Below are positions 6,736-14,684 of a DNA stretch of 36,577 nucleotides, piece by piece. This DNA comes from Acidobacteriaceae bacterium. GTDB lineage: Bacteria; Acidobacteriota; Terriglobia; Terriglobales; Acidobacteriaceae. The DNA is taken from contig DAIDLI010000166.1 of assembly GCA_027449545.1 (NCBI GenBank), forward strand, positions 1 through 36,577, read 5' to 3'. The position numbers and the translations under genes were made by a program. Numbering within the stretch: position 1 is the stretch's first letter; each line of letters starts with the position of its first letter. The notes beneath the pieces were generated by a model that saw nothing but the letters and a program-made list of their open reading frames with translations, searched no databases and was not told the DNA's origin.

Positions 6736-8166
6736 ATGGCGGGTCCCGAAGCTTCATACATCGCGGGACGATGGAAGGAAACGGCGACGCGGTTCGACGT
6801 TGTGAACCCGGCAACGGCGCAGCCGTTCGCGCAGGTAGCATCAATCCAGCTTGCTGACCTCCAGGAGGCTTTGCAATCGGCAGGGCGGGCCTTCCCAGAG
6901 TGGCGCGGCAAGACTGCTCGCGAGCGTGGGATTCTGTTGCACCGCGTCGCAGATGAGCTGGTCCGGCGCAAGGCGGAGATTGCGCGCCTCATCACGATGG
7001 AAAATGGAAAACCTCTCGCCCAAAGCGAGGGTGAAGTGGCAATGGCGGAAGACCATCTGCGCTGGTTTGCCGAAGAGTGCCGTCGCGTTTACGGACGCAC
7101 CATTCCCCATCACATTGAAGGCAAGCGACACCTGGTTCTCAAGACGCCGATCGGGGTCGTGGGTGCGATCGCTCCGTGGAATTTCCCCTTGGTGCTGTCA
7201 GTCAGGAAGGTTGCGCCGGCGCTGGCAGCCGGTTGTCCCGTGATTCTCAAACCTGCGAGCCAGACGCCGCTCTCGGCGATTGCACTGGCACAGTGCTTTG
7301 AAGCCGCGGCCTGCCCGGAAGGCGTCTTCCATCTGGTGATCGGCAATGCGCAGATGATCGCCGCCGAGCTGTTGTCCAACGACATCTGCCGCAAGATCAG
7401 CTTTACGGGTTCGACCAGCGTGGGGCAGGAACTGATCCGCCGCGCGGCGTCCTACGTAAAGCCGCTTTCCCTGGAGCTCGGAGGCCTTGCGCCTGTCCTG
7501 GTCTTTGAAGACTGCGATCTCGATCAGGCCGTGCAGCAGACCATCATTGCCAAATTCCGGAACACCGGCCAGTCCTGCATTGCCGCCAACCGGATCTTCG
7601 TGCAGAAGACGATCTATGCGCAATTTCTGGAGCGCTTCACCGCGGCGGTGGAAGGACTGAAGACCGGTCCGGGGCTTGAGCCGGGCATGGATGTTGGACC
7701 ACTGGTCAATGAGAAGGCGTTGGATACGGCGCTGGCGCAGGTCGCGGATGCGCGAGCAAAAGGCGCACGCCTGCTGACAGGCGGAGAGCGGATGAAGGAT
7801 CTCGAGGGATACTTCCTCAAGCCCACCGTACTCGAAGCGGTGAGCGACTCGGCGGCGTGCATGTGCGAAGAGACATTCGCTCCGATCGCGCCTATCGCCA
7901 GCTTTGAAACTGAGGACGAGGCGATTGCCAGAGCCAATGCGAGTTCCTACGGACTGAGCGCGTACGCCATGACCCGGGATATGGGCCGCATCTTTCGGCT
8001 GGGGGAACGAATCGAAGCCGGCACGATTGGAATCAATGACGGCGCTCCAACCGTAAGCCAGAGTCCGTTTGGGGGAGTGAAACACAGCGGATGGGGACGC
8101 GAATTGGGCACGGAAGGACTCGACGCGTTTCTAGAAACCAAGCACCTCTCGCTCGGAGGCATTTGA
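6736..8166 (+). CDS. NAD(P)-dependent aldehyde dehydrogenase, succinate-semialdehyde dehydrogenase-like
   Basis: A 476-residue soluble ALDH with all catalytic residues: N149 (APWNFPL), K172 (ILKPAS), E247 (SLELGG) and the nucleophile C281 (NTGQSCIAANRIFVQ). FTGSTSVG (223-230) is the usual cofactor-binding motif. The surroundings of C281 and the GPLVNEKAL region resemble GabD-type enzymes, which act on small anionic aldehydes. Sulfolactaldehyde dehydrogenase from sulfoquinovose-degrading Pseudomonas is, as I recall, also GabD-like. The residue after ELGG is Leu where Asn, Lys or Ala is common. It sits 66 bp after the isomerase and would oxidise the aldehyde released by the aldolase. Lactaldehyde or glyceraldehyde are other possible substrates. 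Confidence 0.88.
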   Translation: MAGPEASYIAGRWKETATRFDVVNPATAQPFAQVASIQLADLQEALQSAGRAFPEWRGKTARERGILLHRVADELVRRKAEIARLITMENGKPLAQSEGEVAMAEDHLRWFAEECRRVYGRTIPHHIEGKRHLVLKTPIGVVGAIAPWNFPLVLSVRKVAPALAAGCPVILKPASQTPLSAIALAQCFEAAACPEGVFHLVIGNAQMIAAELLSNDICRKISFTGSTSVGQELIRRAASYVKPLSLELGGLAPVLVFEDCDLDQAVQQTIIAKFRNTGQSCIAANRIFVQKTIYAQFLERFTAAVEGLKTGPGLEPGMDVGPLVNEKALDTALAQVADARAKGARLLTGGERMKDLEGYFLKPTVLEAVSDSAACMCEETFAPIAPIASFETEDEAIARANASSYGLSAYAMTRDMGRIFRLGERIEAGTIGINDGAPTVSQSPFGGVKHSGWGRELGTEGLDAFLETKHLSLGGI

Positions 8167-8202
8167 GGCCGGCGCGGGACTACAAGAAAGGGAGCGTAAC
8201 AC

Positions 8203-8484
8203 ATGATTCATTTCCTTGTTCACGATCCTGCGGACAATGTCGGCGTAGCAGTCGTCGATATTCCCGCAGGGACTGATTGCGTGGGGAGAAATCTTGAGAA
8301 CAACCAGACCCTGAAGGCCCGTACGGTCGAAGCAATTCCGCTGGGGCACAAGCTGGCCTTGAAGGATCTCTCCGTAGGCGACACGGCAACAAAATACGGG
8401 TGCGAGATTGGCAAGATCGTTCAGGCGGTCAAGGCGGGCTGCCACGTGCACACGCAGAACCTGAAGACGAAGAGGTGGGCATAG
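8203..8484 (+). CDS. Small subunit (SAF domain) of a UxaA/SuyA-type lyase
   Basis: A 93-residue protein that is a single SAF-like domain, with conserved [16 protein letters not shown] (45-60), [10 protein letters not shown] and [14 protein letters not shown] at the C-terminus. This is the N-terminal module of altronate and galactarate dehydratases, here as a separate gene, as in (R)-sulfolactate sulfo-lyase (SuyA) and some sugar-acid dehydratases. It works only with its large partner, encoded 4 nt downstream. The length is what is expected for SuyA-type subunits. GGGAG lies about 10 nt before the ATG. The split arrangement and the two following dehydrogenases favour a sulfolactate role, but sequence alone cannot exclude a hexonate dehydratase. 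Confidence 0.85.
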   Translation: MIHFLVHDPADNVGVAVVDIPAGTDCVGRNLENNQTLKARTVEAIPLGHKLALKDLSVGDTATKYGCEIGKIVQAVKAGCHVHTQNLKTKRWA

Positions 8485-8488
8485 CCAT

Positions 8489-9652
8489 ATGACAAATCGC
8501 AAGGTTCTTGGATATCGGCGTGAAAACGGCAGGGTGGGAATTCGCAATCACGTGGTCATTCTGCCCGTGGATGATATTTCGAACGCGGCATGCGAGGCTG
8601 TGGCCAACAACATCAAGGGCACGCTGGCCCTGCCGCACGCCTATGGCCGCCTTCAGTTCGGCGAAGATCTGGACCTGTTCTTCCGCACCATGATCGGCAC
8701 CGGATCGAATCCGAACGTAGCTGCCGTGGTGGTGATCGGCATCGAACAAGGCTGGACGCAGCGCATCGTGGATGGCATCGCCAAGACGGGCAAGCCGGTG
8801 AAGGGCTTTTCCATCGAAGGAAACGGCGATATTCGCACCATTGCCTCGGCCTCCTACCAGGCAAAGGAGTACGTGCAGTGGGCCTCGGAGCTTCAGCGTG
8901 TGGAGTGCGACCTGAGCGAACTCTACATCAGCGTGAAGTGCGGCGAGTCCGACACCACCACCGGCCTGGCCAGCTGCCCGACGGTCGGCAATGTGATCGA
9001 TAAGCACTGCGCCGCCGGCGGCACCGCCTCCTTTGGCGAGACCAGCGAGCTTACGGGAGCGGAACATATTGTGGCAGCAAAGGCCGCCAATGAAACCGTC
9101 CGCAAGCAATTCATGGCCGCCTTCGAGGATTACACCAAGCTCGTCTTCGATCAGAGGGTAGATGATCTCTCGGAGTCGCAGCCGACCAAGGGCAACATTG
9201 CGGGCGGCCTGACGACGATCGAGGAGAAGGCTCTCGGCAATGTGGAGAAGCTCGGCAAGAAGACAAAGTTCGTTGGCTGCCTGACACCGGCAAGCGCTCC
9301 CAGCGAGAAGGGCTTGTGGTTCATGGATACCTCCAGCGCCGCGGCCGAAGCGGTGACTCTGTGGGCCGCCTCCGGCGCCGTTGTGCACCTGTTCCCGACA
9401 GGCCAGGGCAACGTGATTGGCAATCCCATTGAGCCGGTGATCAAGCTCTCGGGGAATCCCAAGACCGTTACCACCATGCACGAACACATTGATGTGGACG
9501 TGTCTCCGATTCTGCAAGGAGAGATGACGATCGACCAGGCCGGCGATGCATTGCTGGACATGATCGTCCGCACGGCCAATGGACGTCTGACGGCAGCGGA
9601 GGCTTTGGGGCACCGCGAGTTTGTCATGACCAAGCTGTACCGCAGCGCGTAG
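8489..9652 (+). CDS. Large catalytic subunit of a UxaA/SuyB-type lyase
   Basis: A 387-residue protein of the galactarate dehydratase/altronate hydrolase C-terminal family. Seen are [19 protein letters not shown] (8-26), [45 protein letters not shown] and [18 protein letters not shown]. The cysteines in KCGES and the later CLTPAS region are candidates for the metal site. With the small subunit it would remove either water from a sugar acid or sulfite from (R)-sulfolactate, giving pyruvate in the latter case. At 387 residues it matches stand-alone large subunits rather than fused altronate dehydratases of about 500 residues. It is four nucleotides from its partner, so the two are translationally linked. 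SuyB is my preferred reading on gene context. Confidence 0.85.
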   Translation: MTNRKVLGYRRENGRVGIRNHVVILPVDDISNAACEAVANNIKGTLALPHAYGRLQFGEDLDLFFRTMIGTGSNPNVAAVVVIGIEQGWTQRIVDGIAKTGKPVKGFSIEGNGDIRTIASASYQAKEYVQWASELQRVECDLSELYISVKCGESDTTTGLASCPTVGNVIDKHCAAGGTASFGETSELTGAEHIVAAKAANETVRKQFMAAFEDYTKLVFDQRVDDLSESQPTKGNIAGGLTTIEEKALGNVEKLGKKTKFVGCLTPASAPSEKGLWFMDTSSAAAEAVTLWAASGAVVHLFPTGQGNVIGNPIEPVIKLSGNPKTVTTMHEHIDVDVSPILQGEMTIDQAGDALLDMIVRTANGRLTAAEALGHREFVMTKLYRSA

Positions 9653-9692
9653 TCAAAGCATCCGGGTATGCCGGAAAGGGTCCATCCACTCC

Positions 9693-10751
9693 ATGGCACG
9701 ATACAGATCGGAAGAGATCGAGCATCTGGCAGCCCGGCTTGCTGTTGCAGCCGGCGTGTCAACCAGCGACGCGCAGATCCTGGCGCATTCGCTGGTTGAC
9801 GCGGATTTGAATGGCACGTCAACTCACGGGCTTTCCCGTCTCGGAATTTACTTGCAGAGGCTGCAGCGCGGATTGATCGACCCGCGGGCGCAGCTCACTG
9901 TCGACCGGCGATCCCCTGCCGTCCTGGCGCTCGATGCCGGCAACGGGCTCGGGCAGGTCCAGGCGGTCAAGGCTCTGGAACTCCTGAAGCCGATGGCGCG
10001 GAAAAACGGAATTGCCGCCGCCACCATCCGCAACTCGCAACACTTTGGCGCGCTCTCCTACTATTGCCGTCTCGCCGCGCAGGAAGGCATGATCCTGCTG
10101 GCGATGTCCAACTGCGAGCCCGCCATGTCTCCCGCGGGCGGCTTCGAGCCTTTCTTTGGGACCAACCCCATCGCGGCTTCGTTTCCCACCGGCAAGGGAT
10201 TTCCCATCAAAGTGGACCTGGCCACCGCGATTGTGGCGCGCGGCAACATTATTGCCGCCCAAAGAAAGGGCGAGGCAATCCCAGAGGGATGGGCTTTAGA
10301 TCCTCAGGGCGAGCCCACCACGGACGCGCAGCAAGCCCTGCTGGGAACGGTTCTCACCATGGCCGGCCACAAAGGCTATGCGCTGGCGCTCATGATTGAG
10401 ATGTTCAGTAGCGTTTTGTCCGGATCTGCGATCGGCTCGGATATCGGCTCTATGTACAAGAACCTGGATCGTAAGCAGGACGTGGGCCATTTCTTTGTTC
10501 TTCTGAATATCGCCGCTTTCATCGAACCATCCGAGTTCCTTCGCCGAACCGATGACACGATTGATCGCCTGAAGGGCAGCAAGCGCAGAGCTGGGGTAGA
10601 GGAGATTCTGATTCCCGGCGAACGTTCCGCCCGCAAATACGAACAAAACCACCGTGAGGGAATCCCTCTCACTGAGGAAACCGTCGCTGAGCTCAAACGC
10701 TGGTGCCGCGACCTCGAAGTGGAATTCGATTGGACCGAGGTAGCGGCATAA
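9693..10751 (+). CDS. Malate/L-lactate dehydrogenase-family (Ldh_2) oxidoreductase, ComC-like
   Basis: A 352-residue NAD(P)-dependent dehydrogenase of the malate/L-lactate (not Rossmann) family. Typical segments are DADLNGTSTHGLSRLGIYL (32-50), IAAATIRNSQHFGALSYY (with the family His), GTNPIAASFP, DLATAIVARGNI, IPEGWALD and AGHKGYALALMIEM. The family includes sulfolactate dehydrogenase ComC, ureidoglycolate and 2,3-diketogulonate reductases. It follows the lyase by 40 bp and overlaps the next dehydrogenase by one base (TAATG). A pair made of this family and a D-2-hydroxyacid dehydrogenase next to SuyAB is the layout known for interconverting sulfolactate enantiomers in Chromohalobacter. The substrate remains inferred. 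Confidence 0.87.
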   Translation: MARYRSEEIEHLAARLAVAAGVSTSDAQILAHSLVDADLNGTSTHGLSRLGIYLQRLQRGLIDPRAQLTVDRRSPAVLALDAGNGLGQVQAVKALELLKPMARKNGIAAATIRNSQHFGALSYYCRLAAQEGMILLAMSNCEPAMSPAGGFEPFFGTNPIAASFPTGKGFPIKVDLATAIVARGNIIAAQRKGEAIPEGWALDPQGEPTTDAQQALLGTVLTMAGHKGYALALMIEMFSSVLSGSAIGSDIGSMYKNLDRKQDVGHFFVLLNIAAFIEPSEFLRRTDDTIDRLKGSKRRAGVEEILIPGERSARKYEQNHREGIPLTEETVAELKRWCRDLEVEFDWTEVAA

Positions 10752-11752
10752 TGATCTCCAACATTCTGATCACCGAAAACATCCAGGGAGAAGCAGTCGG
10801 CCAACTGGCTGCGGAATTTTCTGTCACGTTCCTTCCCGATCTCTGGAAAAACCCTGCCAAGCTCTCCGAAATGATCGGCAATTTCCGCGCGCTCATTGTG
10901 CGTAACCAGACTAAAGTGACCGCGGAACTGCTAAGCAAGGCCACGCGCCTGGAGGTCATCGGACGAGCCGGCGTCGGCCTCGACAACATCGACCTGGACG
11001 CGGCGACGCGGGCGGGCATTCTGGTTACTTCCACCCCCGATCAAAACGCGATCAGCGTGGCGGAGCTGGCGCTGGGCATGATGCTGTCGCTCGCGCGCAC
11101 GATTCCTGCCGCGACGGACGATACACGGCAGGGGAACTGGAACCGGCAGAAATTCATCGGTACCGAGCTGCACGGAAAAACGATTGGCATTGTCGGAGCT
11201 GGGAAGATCGGATTCCTGACCGCTCAACGCGCCAAGAGCTTCGGCATGCGTGTAGTGGCCTACGACCCGTTCATCAGTCCGGACAGCATTCTGCTCAGCG
11301 AGCTGTGCGCGGAACTGGTAGAGATCGATGAGCTGCTCGCGTGCGCTGATGTCGTATCCTCGCATCTTCCCGCCACGCCGGAGACGATCGGCTTCTTCAA
11401 TGCGCAAAAGTTCTCCAAGATGAAGCCAACTGCGTTCTTCATCAACACTTCGCGTGGGGAAGTCGTTTCAGAAGAAGATCTGCTCCAGGCGTTGAAGGCC
11501 GGGCAGCTCGCAGGAGCGGCTTTGGATGTGCGCAGTCATGAGCCTCCGTTCAAGAGCGAACTGGAGACGCTGCCCAATGTGGTTCTGACGCCGCACATTG
11601 CCGCCTTCACCTATGAGGCGCAAGCACGCGTCACGCGAGCGATTTGCGAAGACGTAGGCCGCGTACTGCGGGGCAATACCGCGCGCAATCCAGTGAACCG
11701 CCCTCAGAACAGAAGATCCGTGCCGCGCCCGCAGGCCGAGCTGTCGCTCTGA
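10751..11752 (+). CDS. D-isomer-specific 2-hydroxyacid dehydrogenase (SerA/SlcC-like)
   Basis: A 333-residue NAD-dependent enzyme with an N-terminal substrate domain (GRAGVGLDNIDLDAA, NAISVAELALGMML) and a Rossmann domain (GIVGAGKIG, with an aspartate in VVAYDPF that favours NAD). Catalytic residues appear as Arg in INTSRGE, Glu in SHEPP and His in LTPHIAAFTYEA. The ATG at 10751 shares its A with the preceding stop codon (TAATG), so it is translationally coupled and the longer in-frame start at 10703 is not needed. It closes the operon. Phosphoglycerate-type dehydrogenases of this size include (S)-sulfolactate dehydrogenase SlcC, which fits the neighbours; glycerate or lactate are other options. 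Confidence 0.87.
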   Translation: MISNILITENIQGEAVGQLAAEFSVTFLPDLWKNPAKLSEMIGNFRALIVRNQTKVTAELLSKATRLEVIGRAGVGLDNIDLDAATRAGILVTSTPDQNAISVAELALGMMLSLARTIPAATDDTRQGNWNRQKFIGTELHGKTIGIVGAGKIGFLTAQRAKSFGMRVVAYDPFISPDSILLSELCAELVEIDELLACADVVSSHLPATPETIGFFNAQKFSKMKPTAFFINTSRGEVVSEEDLLQALKAGQLAGAALDVRSHEPPFKSELETLPNVVLTPHIAAFTYEAQARVTRAICEDVGRVLRGNTARNPVNRPQNRRSVPRPQAELSL

Positions 11753-11787
11753 CCCCGGAGAAGGACCTGCGCAACGTTGGCGAATGC

Positions 11788-11816
11788 CCTTCTCCTGGCT
11801 GCCGGCCGGGAGAAGG
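11788..11816 (+). terminator. Hairpin between convergent dehydrogenase and FucP genes
   Basis: CCTTCTCC (11788-11795) pairs with GGAGAAGG (11809-11816) around a GC-rich loop. A second GGAGAAGG copy at 11757-11764 could compete for the same left arm. There is no clear T-tract. It lies between convergent genes, where a bidirectional terminator is expected. Confidence 0.45.
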
Positions 11817-11874
11817 TGCTAACGCTACGCAACCGCACCAAGATGATCATGGAAGGATAACTTCGCGTTCAGCG

Positions 11875-13215
11875 CTACGATGCGGGATGGATGCGCGCAT
11901 CGCGGGCGGTGAAACGATGCGCTGTGAATCCGTAGAGCGCGACGGCCACGTATCCCAGCAGGGGAACGACGTATCCATGCGCAACGCTTCCTGTCTGCCG
12001 GGCAATCCATCCCAGGACTGGCGGAAAGACCGCGCCCCCGGCCACAGCCATCACCAGGAATGAACCGGCGAGCTTGGTGTTGGGGCCGAGCCCTTTCACG
12101 CCGAGCGCGAACGTGGTCGGGAACATGATGGAGAGGAAGAAGCTGCTGAAGACGATTGCATAGGCGCCGTGCATGCCGGGGTTGGTGATGGCGTAGGCAA
12201 GCAGCGCGATATTGAGGATGGCGTAAACGCCCATCAGCCGGCTGGCGGAGATGTACCGCATGAGCTGTGTGCCGACGAAGCGGCCTGCAGCCATCGCCAC
12301 CAGAGTCGCGGTAAGGTACCCGGCGGCCATGCGCTCGCTAACCCCGGTGTATTGCTTCATGTAGGGAATCAACGCACTCCAGGTGGAGACCTGCGCGCCC
12401 ACATTGCAGAAATTGGCGGCAACAGCCAGCCACAGATGCGGGTAGTGCAAGAGCGCGCGAAAGGTTCCATGATCGCCGGACTCGTGCTCGTGCTCGCTGG
12501 CGATGGAGGGATACTCCATGCGCGAGAGCAGCACTGCGAAGGAGAGGGCGATGAGCCCGAGCACGATGTAGGTGGGGACGACCCGCATTCGCTCGGAGTG
12601 CAGATAGGCCGCGTAGGTTCCGGCCCTGCGCATGGCGGCGATCTGCGGCCGCTTGAGCTCAATCCCAGAGAAGATGAAGCGGGCGCCAACGATCACGCCG
12701 AGGATGGTTCCCGGGGGATTGAAGGATTGCACCCAGTTCAGACGCCGCTCCGAGGTCTGGGGCGGGCCAAACTGCGCCATGAAGGGGTTGCAGGAGGTCT
12801 CCAACATGGAGGCGCCGCAGCCGACCATGAACAGCGCAAAGAGAAAGGGCACGTAGACGCCGCTCATGGCCGCCGGCCAGAACAGCACCATTCCGGTTCC
12901 GAAGGTAGCGAGCCCGGCGATCATGCCGGTCTTGTAGCCCCAGCGGCGCAGGATCAACGCGGCCGGAATGGCCATGCAGAAATAGCCCAAAAAATTCGCC
13001 GTCTGGACGAGCTGTGCAGTAAGCTGCGTCAGCTCAAAGGACTTCTTGAATTGCTGCACGAGGATGTCGGTGAGGTTGTTCGACATGCCCCAGAGGAAGA
13101 ACAATACCGTGATCACGGCAAACAGGATGCGGTGGTGACTGGGGAACAAGGACGCCTTGTCGGCGGATTGCGAGTTGGCTTGCGCGCTTCCTGGACTTTG
13201 GGATGAAACCTGCAT
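11875..13215 (-). CDS. fucP: FucP-type L-fucose:H+ symporter (MFS)
   Basis: A 446-residue permease with about 12 membrane segments. The first helix has LFFLWGMSNNLTDILVQQFK, and helices 2-4 include ANFLGYFCMAIPA, GYKTG and ASMLETSCNPF, all hallmarks of the FucP/GluP group (E. coli FucP, glucose/galactose transporters). It imports a hexose or 6-deoxyhexose with protons across the inner membrane. The gene follows the secreted DUF4380-like gene by 121 bp on the same strand and is in the locus with a fucose-isomerase-family protein and LacI. L-fucose is the leading guess, given the GH95 and GH141 fucosidase-type enzymes nearby; other family sugars remain possible. No strong ribosome site precedes the ATG at 13215. 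Confidence 0.88.
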   Translation of the reverse strand: MQVSSQSPGSAQANSQSADKASLFPSHHRILFAVITVLFFLWGMSNNLTDILVQQFKKSFELTQLTAQLVQTANFLGYFCMAIPAALILRRWGYKTGMIAGLATFGTGMVLFWPAAMSGVYVPFLFALFMVGCGASMLETSCNPFMAQFGPPQTSERRLNWVQSFNPPGTILGVIVGARFIFSGIELKRPQIAAMRRAGTYAAYLHSERMRVVPTYIVLGLIALSFAVLLSRMEYPSIASEHEHESGDHGTFRALLHYPHLWLAVAANFCNVGAQVSTWSALIPYMKQYTGVSERMAAGYLTATLVAMAAGRFVGTQLMRYISASRLMGVYAILNIALLAYAITNPGMHGAYAIVFSSFFLSIMFPTTFALGVKGLGPNTKLAGSFLVMAVAGGAVFPPVLGWIARQTGSVAHGYVVPLLGYVAVALYGFTAHRFTARDARIHPAS

Positions 13216-13336
13216 GCTTTTTGGGAACCGTATCCTCTGCGATAGGATGGGTGCGCACTCAATGGAAGAACGCGATGGAGTGCGTCGCCTTGATTGGAAG
13301 CTGCCAATCTGGCAAGCAGTTTCACCATAAGCCAGG

Positions 13337-14323
13337 CTACTGGTTTACGTCGACTGAATCAACGAGCGGCAGGATCGTACGGTCCAGCTCTTCATCCGTG
13401 ATTTCTTTGAGGTTTACGTTTTTGAAAAGGCCCCAGTGTTCAACCAACTGGACCGTCTTGCCGGGCGCGACCTTTGCGAGAGGTCCCAGGGTCTCGACCT
13501 CGAGAAACTGGTCGTTGGTGAAGGTCTCGAAGGAGCAGCCGAAGTCGGGATAGGTGGCATGGGGATCGGCCGTAGTGCGCTTCACAAACATCTCACCGTT
13601 CAACAGGTAGGCGGCCCAGGTGTTCGGGTTGAACAGGCCCAGCTTTTGCGCGTCGCTCACGTGGGGGTCCTGGCGCAGGGTGAGATATTTGCGCGTGAAC
13701 TTCCAGCGGGGATCCGCAAGGTTGGTGTAGGCCCACATGGTGAGCGGATTGGTGGCGGCTAAAACCTGGTCGTGAGTTCCGCGCGGGGGGAAACCACTGA
13801 TGACCATGCCGCCCTGGGCCATCTGGGTGAGAGCCCAGGGAGCGAATTCGATCGTAAACAGTCCGCGGTTGGTGATGCGGTGCGAGACGGTAACCTGAGT
13901 GCCGGTAGGCGCCAGGCTCACCTCGATTTCTTTCTGAAGGTGGGTCAGCGGCTCAACCGGCTCGCGGGCGATGACGCCAGTGGGCGTGATCTGCACGGTG
14001 ACCGGAACATTATCGGGCGCCCAACTGGCGATGGGGTCCTCAGGGGCCATCCACACACGGTCTCCGCCGCGCGGTTCAAAGGTCTTTTCACCGCTCTTGC
14101 CGAGCTGGTCTGGAAATTCTTTGAAGATGTTGTGGCCGCCGACGAAGGCATAGCGAATCACCCGGGGCCCGACATCGCCGGTTACGATCAGTTCAACCTC
14201 GCCGTTACTGATCCGGTAGCAATCCTTCCAGCCTTTGTACTCCACCTTCTGAACGGTCACACTCGCCCTCGCAATGCTCGCTGCACAAACCAGTATTATC
14301 AGAACCGCGCACCTGCGAATCAT
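13337..14323 (-). CDS. Secreted DUF4380-like beta-sandwich protein
   Basis: A 328-residue protein starting with a Sec signal peptide (residues 1-20, cleavage near ARA-SV). The mature part looks like the aldose-epimerase-like beta-sandwich often labelled DUF4380: an early ISNGEVELIVTGDVGPRVI segment, then GGDRVWMAPED, VTVSHRITNRG, EFAPWALTQMAQGG, GLFNPNTWAAYLLNG and a C-terminal VEHWGLFKN. A carbohydrate-binding or mutarotase-like role in the periplasm is plausible but no activity is known to me. The ATG at 14323 has GGGGGA about 8 nt upstream; longer in-frame starts would remove the signal peptide from the N-terminus. It heads the minus-strand unit with the FucP symporter and shares the regulatory gap with the divergent LacI gene. 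Confidence 0.75.
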   Translation of the reverse strand: MIRRCAVLIILVCAASIARASVTVQKVEYKGWKDCYRISNGEVELIVTGDVGPRVIRYAFVGGHNIFKEFPDQLGKSGEKTFEPRGGDRVWMAPEDPIASWAPDNVPVTVQITPTGVIAREPVEPLTHLQKEIEVSLAPTGTQVTVSHRITNRGLFTIEFAPWALTQMAQGGMVISGFPPRGTHDQVLAATNPLTMWAYTNLADPRWKFTRKYLTLRQDPHVSDAQKLGLFNPNTWAAYLLNGEMFVKRTTADPHATYPDFGCSFETFTNDQFLEVETLGPLAKVAPGKTVQLVEHWGLFKNVNLKEITDEELDRTILPLVDSVDVNQ

Positions 14324-14529
14324 CTGTAGATCCCCCATTCGGTGGTATGCATCCGGACCGGTGTTGACTGGCCGCTGCGGATTTCGGCAGGACACCGCCG
14401 CACAGAGGCGGGGCGATCCGAGGGCGCAGGTCACATCTTTTCGATAGCGCCGCAAGCGGCAGAATCTGCCGAAATTTCTCGGCGCGATATTGAGTAGGTT
14501 TGTAAATCGCGAGCGACGGGAGTGTCAAG

Positions 14530-14541
14530 CGAAACGTTACG
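14530..14541. promoter_or_regulatory. Candidate LacI-family operator 1
   Basis: CGAAACGTTACG is a near-palindrome around AACGTT; the symmetrical positions differ only at the A/A pair. It has the same layout as the site at 14618-14633. Confidence 0.5.
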
Positions 14542-14617
14542 ATATGGAGTCGAATAACGGCTTAGATTATCCCGATTTGCTTTGATGTAGAGCGAATCTT
14601 GCTTTGGCACTCCCCTC

Positions 14618-14633
14618 ATCAAAACGTTATGAT
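14618..14633. promoter_or_regulatory. Candidate LacI-family operator 2
   Basis: ATCAAAACGTTATGAT is a palindrome at 14 of 16 positions, centred on AACGTT. It lies 51 bp before the LacI start codon, suitable for autoregulation. LacI-family sites commonly have a central CG and this length. Confidence 0.55.
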
Positions 14634-14684
14634 CGGAGAGCGAGTTCCGGAACAATTTAACTCTGATCCATCAGGAGACGCGAA

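Larger units (their letters stand above)
14324..14684. promoter_or_regulatory. Divergent intergenic control region (361 bp)
   Basis: No gene is seen here. The gap separates the minus-strand DUF4380-like gene from the plus-strand LacI gene and holds two palindromes centred on AACGTT, 90 bp apart centre to centre (14533-14538 and 14623-14628). Spacing of this kind suits looping by a LacI-family tetramer. The remainder is more AT-rich than the flanking genes. I could not assign -10/-35 elements with confidence. Confidence 0.5.

Noticed and set aside
8203-9652. Plain altronate dehydratase (UxaA) for galacturonate breakdown
   Set aside because: Not excluded, but disfavoured: no UxaC-type uronate isomerase, UxaB or KDG kinase/aldolase is present, the subunits are split, and two hydroxyacid dehydrogenases follow.
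12169-13206. 345-codon plus-strand frame within the fucP-like gene
   Set aside because: It is a GC-driven shadow of the membrane protein on the other strand, with Gly/Glu/His/Arg-rich composition and no ribosome site.
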